A stretch of 64,000 nucleotides of DNA from Cohnella thailandensis (GTDB lineage: Bacteria; Bacillota; Bacilli; Paenibacillales; Paenibacillaceae), in NCBI RefSeq assembly GCF_014212135.1, contig NZ_JACJVQ010000015.1, positions 62,001 to 126,000 on the forward strand. The letters run 5' to 3'. Each line of letters opens with the position of its first letter. The first letter of the stretch is position 1. This document shows, one piece after another, positions 62,003-64,000 of the stretch. The notes beneath the pieces are model-generated. The model was not told where the DNA came from. It ran no database searches and saw only the letters and a list, made by a program, of their open reading frames with translations. Both the position numbers and the translations under genes were made by a program.

Positions 62003-63601
62003 TCACTTTTTGTTCCGGTATTCCGTCGGCGTCAGTCCCGTGTGCTTCTTGAACAGCTCGCTGAAATAAGGCCGGTCCTCGTACCCGAGGGAGGCCGCGA
62101 TCTCCTGCACCTGGAGCCCGTCGGCGAGCATCGCCTTGGCCTTCTCCATCCGCTGTTGGGTGACGTATTGCATCAGCGTCATGCCGGTCTCCTTCTTGAA
62201 CAGATTGGCGAAGTAGCTCGGGCTGAGGTGAACCGATCTCGCGCAATCGTTCACGGTCAGGCTCTGCTCGATGTTCTCCTCGATGAACGTCTTGGTCCGC
62301 ACGATCAGCTTCGCCGCGTCGCGGTTCTGGCGGTTCTCGAGCATGCCGCAGCCGAGTTCGCAATAGTCGTGAAGCTTCCGCTGCCAACCGCCCAGCGACA
62401 GGGAGGAGAACTCCTTCATCTCGGCCAGCTTGGTCTCAAGCTGTTGCCGCTCCCCGTCCTGAACTTGCTCCGACAAGGCCCGGAACATCGAGAACGCGAG
62501 GCCGTACAACAGGTTCGTCATGATGGCGGGCTCGGGAGGGACCGGGTACTGCGAGCATTCCATGAAAATATCGTCGAGCATCTTGCACGCCTTCTCGAGG
62601 TTGCCCGACCGCAGCGCGAACAGAAGCTCCTTCTCCTTGTCGGCCGAGAAGCGGGGAGAGATGAACCCGCTCTTCTCGGTGTAGGGAAGAACGCAATTGC
62701 CCCCGCTATAGAACGAGTAGGACAGCGCGGCCTTCGCTTGCTCGTAAGAAAGGTAGACGCTCTGGATCCCGTCCACCTGCGAGCCGATGCCGATCGAGAC
62801 GGACTGCGACGTCCAGCGGTCGATATTTTCCCGGCAGCGCTCCAGCAGCTCCGATGCGTCGAGGTCTTCCGGAGGGTTGAGCACGGCGACGAATTGGTGC
62901 ACGTTCTCGCGCAGCAGGATGAACTTCGTATGGGAGGAGAGCGTCTCCTCCAGCACGTTCTGCACGGCGAACCGGCCCAGTTCGACCTCCTTGATCGGCA
63001 GGACGCGGGCCTTCTCCTCGAAGTTGTCGATCTCCGCGACCATGACGAGAAGGGGCGAATAGGCCATCTCCATCTGGAGGAAGCCCCATTGCCGGTTCAA
63101 CGATTCCAGGCTGGAGTCGTAGCGGAGGAGGCGGCGGCAGAACTCCTGCCTGAGGTGGGGCATGCTCTCGGCGAGCTGCCGCTCCATCTCGCGAAGGACA
63201 TCGTGGCGCGACAGCTCGCTAAGCACGGCTTCCTTGGCCTTCGTCACGGCGTCGATCACCTGGCCGGGGGTAAAAGGTTTAAGCAAATAATCGAAAGCGC
63301 CGAGCTTAACCGCTTCCTGCGCGTAAGCGAAGTCGGTATAACCGCTGATGAAGATGATCTTGGACGGGATGTCCCCGTCCGCGACCAGCTTCACCATATC
63401 GATTCCGCTTAAGCTCGGCATGCGAATATCGGTCACGACGATGTCCGGCTTCTTCTCCCGGATCAGCGCAAGACCTTCCGCGCCGTCCAGCGCCGTCCCG
63501 ACGACTTCGATTCCATGCTGCTCCCAAGGGATGCGGGTCGCGATTCCGTTCACGACCGTCTTAATATCGTCGATGACGCACATCGTTACGATCCGTTCCA
63601 T
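62003..63601 (-). CDS. YesN-type response regulator with AraC HTH
   Basis: A 532-residue regulator. The receiver has Asp11-Asp12, phospho-acceptor Asp58 (VTDIRMPSLSG) and the Lys-Pro switch (LLKPF). A central linker of about 290 residues precedes the C-terminal AraC double HTH (about 430-530, LTVNDCARSVHLSPSYFANLF). GGAGG before the ATG supports the start. It overlaps the end of the kinase gene by about 16 bp, so the two are coupled. It probably activates the binding protein, kdgF and lyase genes downstream. Confidence 0.9.
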   Translation of the reverse strand: MERIVTMCVIDDIKTVVNGIATRIPWEQHGIEVVGTALDGAEGLALIREKKPDIVVTDIRMPSLSGIDMVKLVADGDIPSKIIFISGYTDFAYAQEAVKLGAFDYLLKPFTPGQVIDAVTKAKEAVLSELSRHDVLREMERQLAESMPHLRQEFCRRLLRYDSSLESLNRQWGFLQMEMAYSPLLVMVAEIDNFEEKARVLPIKEVELGRFAVQNVLEETLSSHTKFILLRENVHQFVAVLNPPEDLDASELLERCRENIDRWTSQSVSIGIGSQVDGIQSVYLSYEQAKAALSYSFYSGGNCVLPYTEKSGFISPRFSADKEKELLFALRSGNLEKACKMLDDIFMECSQYPVPPEPAIMTNLLYGLAFSMFRALSEQVQDGERQQLETKLAEMKEFSSLSLGGWQRKLHDYCELGCGMLENRQNRDAAKLIVRTKTFIEENIEQSLTVNDCARSVHLSPSYFANLFKKETGMTLMQYVTQQRMEKAKAMLADGLQVQEIAASLGYEDRPYFSELFKKHTGLTPTEYRNKK

Positions 63602-64000
63602 CCGTAAACCTCCTTAGGCAAGGGGATAAGCAAAGTAACGGCCGTCTCCCGGCCGGGGTCGCTCTCCAAGGTCATCGACGCCTGAACGCCGTAATAAAGC
63701 GTCAGCCGCGCCCGAACGTTCGCAAGAGCATAGCCCTTCAAGGACGAGTCGGGATCGTTCATTCTCCGGAGCACCTGCTCCACGTCCATGCCGCTGCCGT
63801 TGTCCGCAACGCGTAGACGTAGATGGGCTCCTTCCCTGCGGACGTCGATCCGAATCATTCCTCGCTCCCTGGCGTGCTCGAAGCCGTGCAGGATCGAATT
63901 CTCGACTAGCGGCTGAAGCAGGATCTTCAGGATCGGCAGGGGGAGAAGCTCTCGATCCTCGAGCGAGATCGAGAAGTCGAAGCGGTCCTCGTAGCACTTC
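63586..64000 (-). CDS. YesM-type sensor histidine kinase, C-terminal part (cut by window edge)
   Basis: The last about 138 residues of a kinase whose 5' part lies beyond the window. The visible part includes ILLQPLVENSILHGFEHA (N-box with the usual His-Gly) and the HATPase_c boxes VADNGSGM and KGYALANVRARL. The G2 region reads KGYALANV instead of the usual G-x-GL-x-N, a mild deviation. It would be the partner of the YesN regulator that overlaps its end. Confidence 0.85.
   Translation of the reverse strand, partial: KCYEDRFDFSISLEDRELLPLPILKILLQPLVENSILHGFEHARERGMIRIDVRREGAHLRLRVADNGSGMDVEQVLRRMNDPDSSLKGYALANVRARLTLYYGVQASMTLESDPGRETAVTLLIPLPKEVYGWNGS

Overview
The window looks like chromosome of a GC-rich endospore-forming member of the Paenibacillaceae (Paenibacillus or Cohnella type). 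Three things in the sequence suggest this: sporulation genes (gerE, ytrH, ytrI, ytvI homologues); a core block following the Bacillus order dnaE-accDA-pyk-fxsA-ytvI-citZ-icd-mdh-phoPR; and sugar loci of the Paenibacillaceae kind, with a YesM/YesN two-component pair, LplB/YtcP-type permeases and a lipoprotein binding protein. No rRNA, tRNA, CRISPR array or complete insertion sequence was recognised.

Region 1 (1-22.4 kb) is a glycan-utilisation locus on the + strand. It holds a shikimate-dehydrogenase-like protein, a cupin phosphoglucose-isomerase-like protein, a 2-hydroxyacid dehydrogenase, a ketose 3-epimerase, an L-fucose/D-arabinose isomerase, a GH172 (DUF2961) enzyme, a phosphotriesterase homologue, a GH140-like (DUF4038) hydrolase, the YesN/YesM regulators, two permeases, a solute-binding lipoprotein and a large secreted modular glycosidase. 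A direct-repeat operator (two GTTCAA boxes 21 bp apart) lies upstream of both the transporter operon and the secreted glycosidase, which suggests one AraC-type regulator controls both. The glycosidase also has a near-consensus cre site.

Region 2 (22.7-31.7 kb) is mixed: gerE with a sigma-K-like promoter, an AT-richer retropepsin-like protease pair, a coiled-coil/AIM24/mini-LuxR/SLH group, an ABC exporter, ytoI, ytpI, ytrI and ytrH. Region 3 (31.8-57.7 kb) is central metabolism: dnaE, accDA, pyk, a thioesterase, fxsA, ytvI, ppk, ppx, citZ, icd, mdh, yfbR, a class I fumarase, phoR, phoP and an rsgA paralogue. Well-formed Pho boxes lie upstream of phoP and ppk. The rsgA paralogue sits behind a strong promoter, a 21-codon leader ORF and two tandem terminators, the layout of a translation-sensing attenuator. 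Region 4 (58-64 kb, - strand) is a second sugar locus, probably for uronates: a heparinase II/III-type lyase, a KdgF-like cupin, a binding protein, a YesN regulator and a truncated YesM kinase.

The most unusual feature is a set of five intergenic tandem arrays (about 8.45, 13.7, 13.9, 18.3 and 57.8 kb). Their unit sequences look unrelated, yet all repeat at about 51-52 bp, four of the five contain a clear inverted repeat, and most share a short GAGCG-n-AAAG-like box. They always lie just downstream of a gene or operon end.
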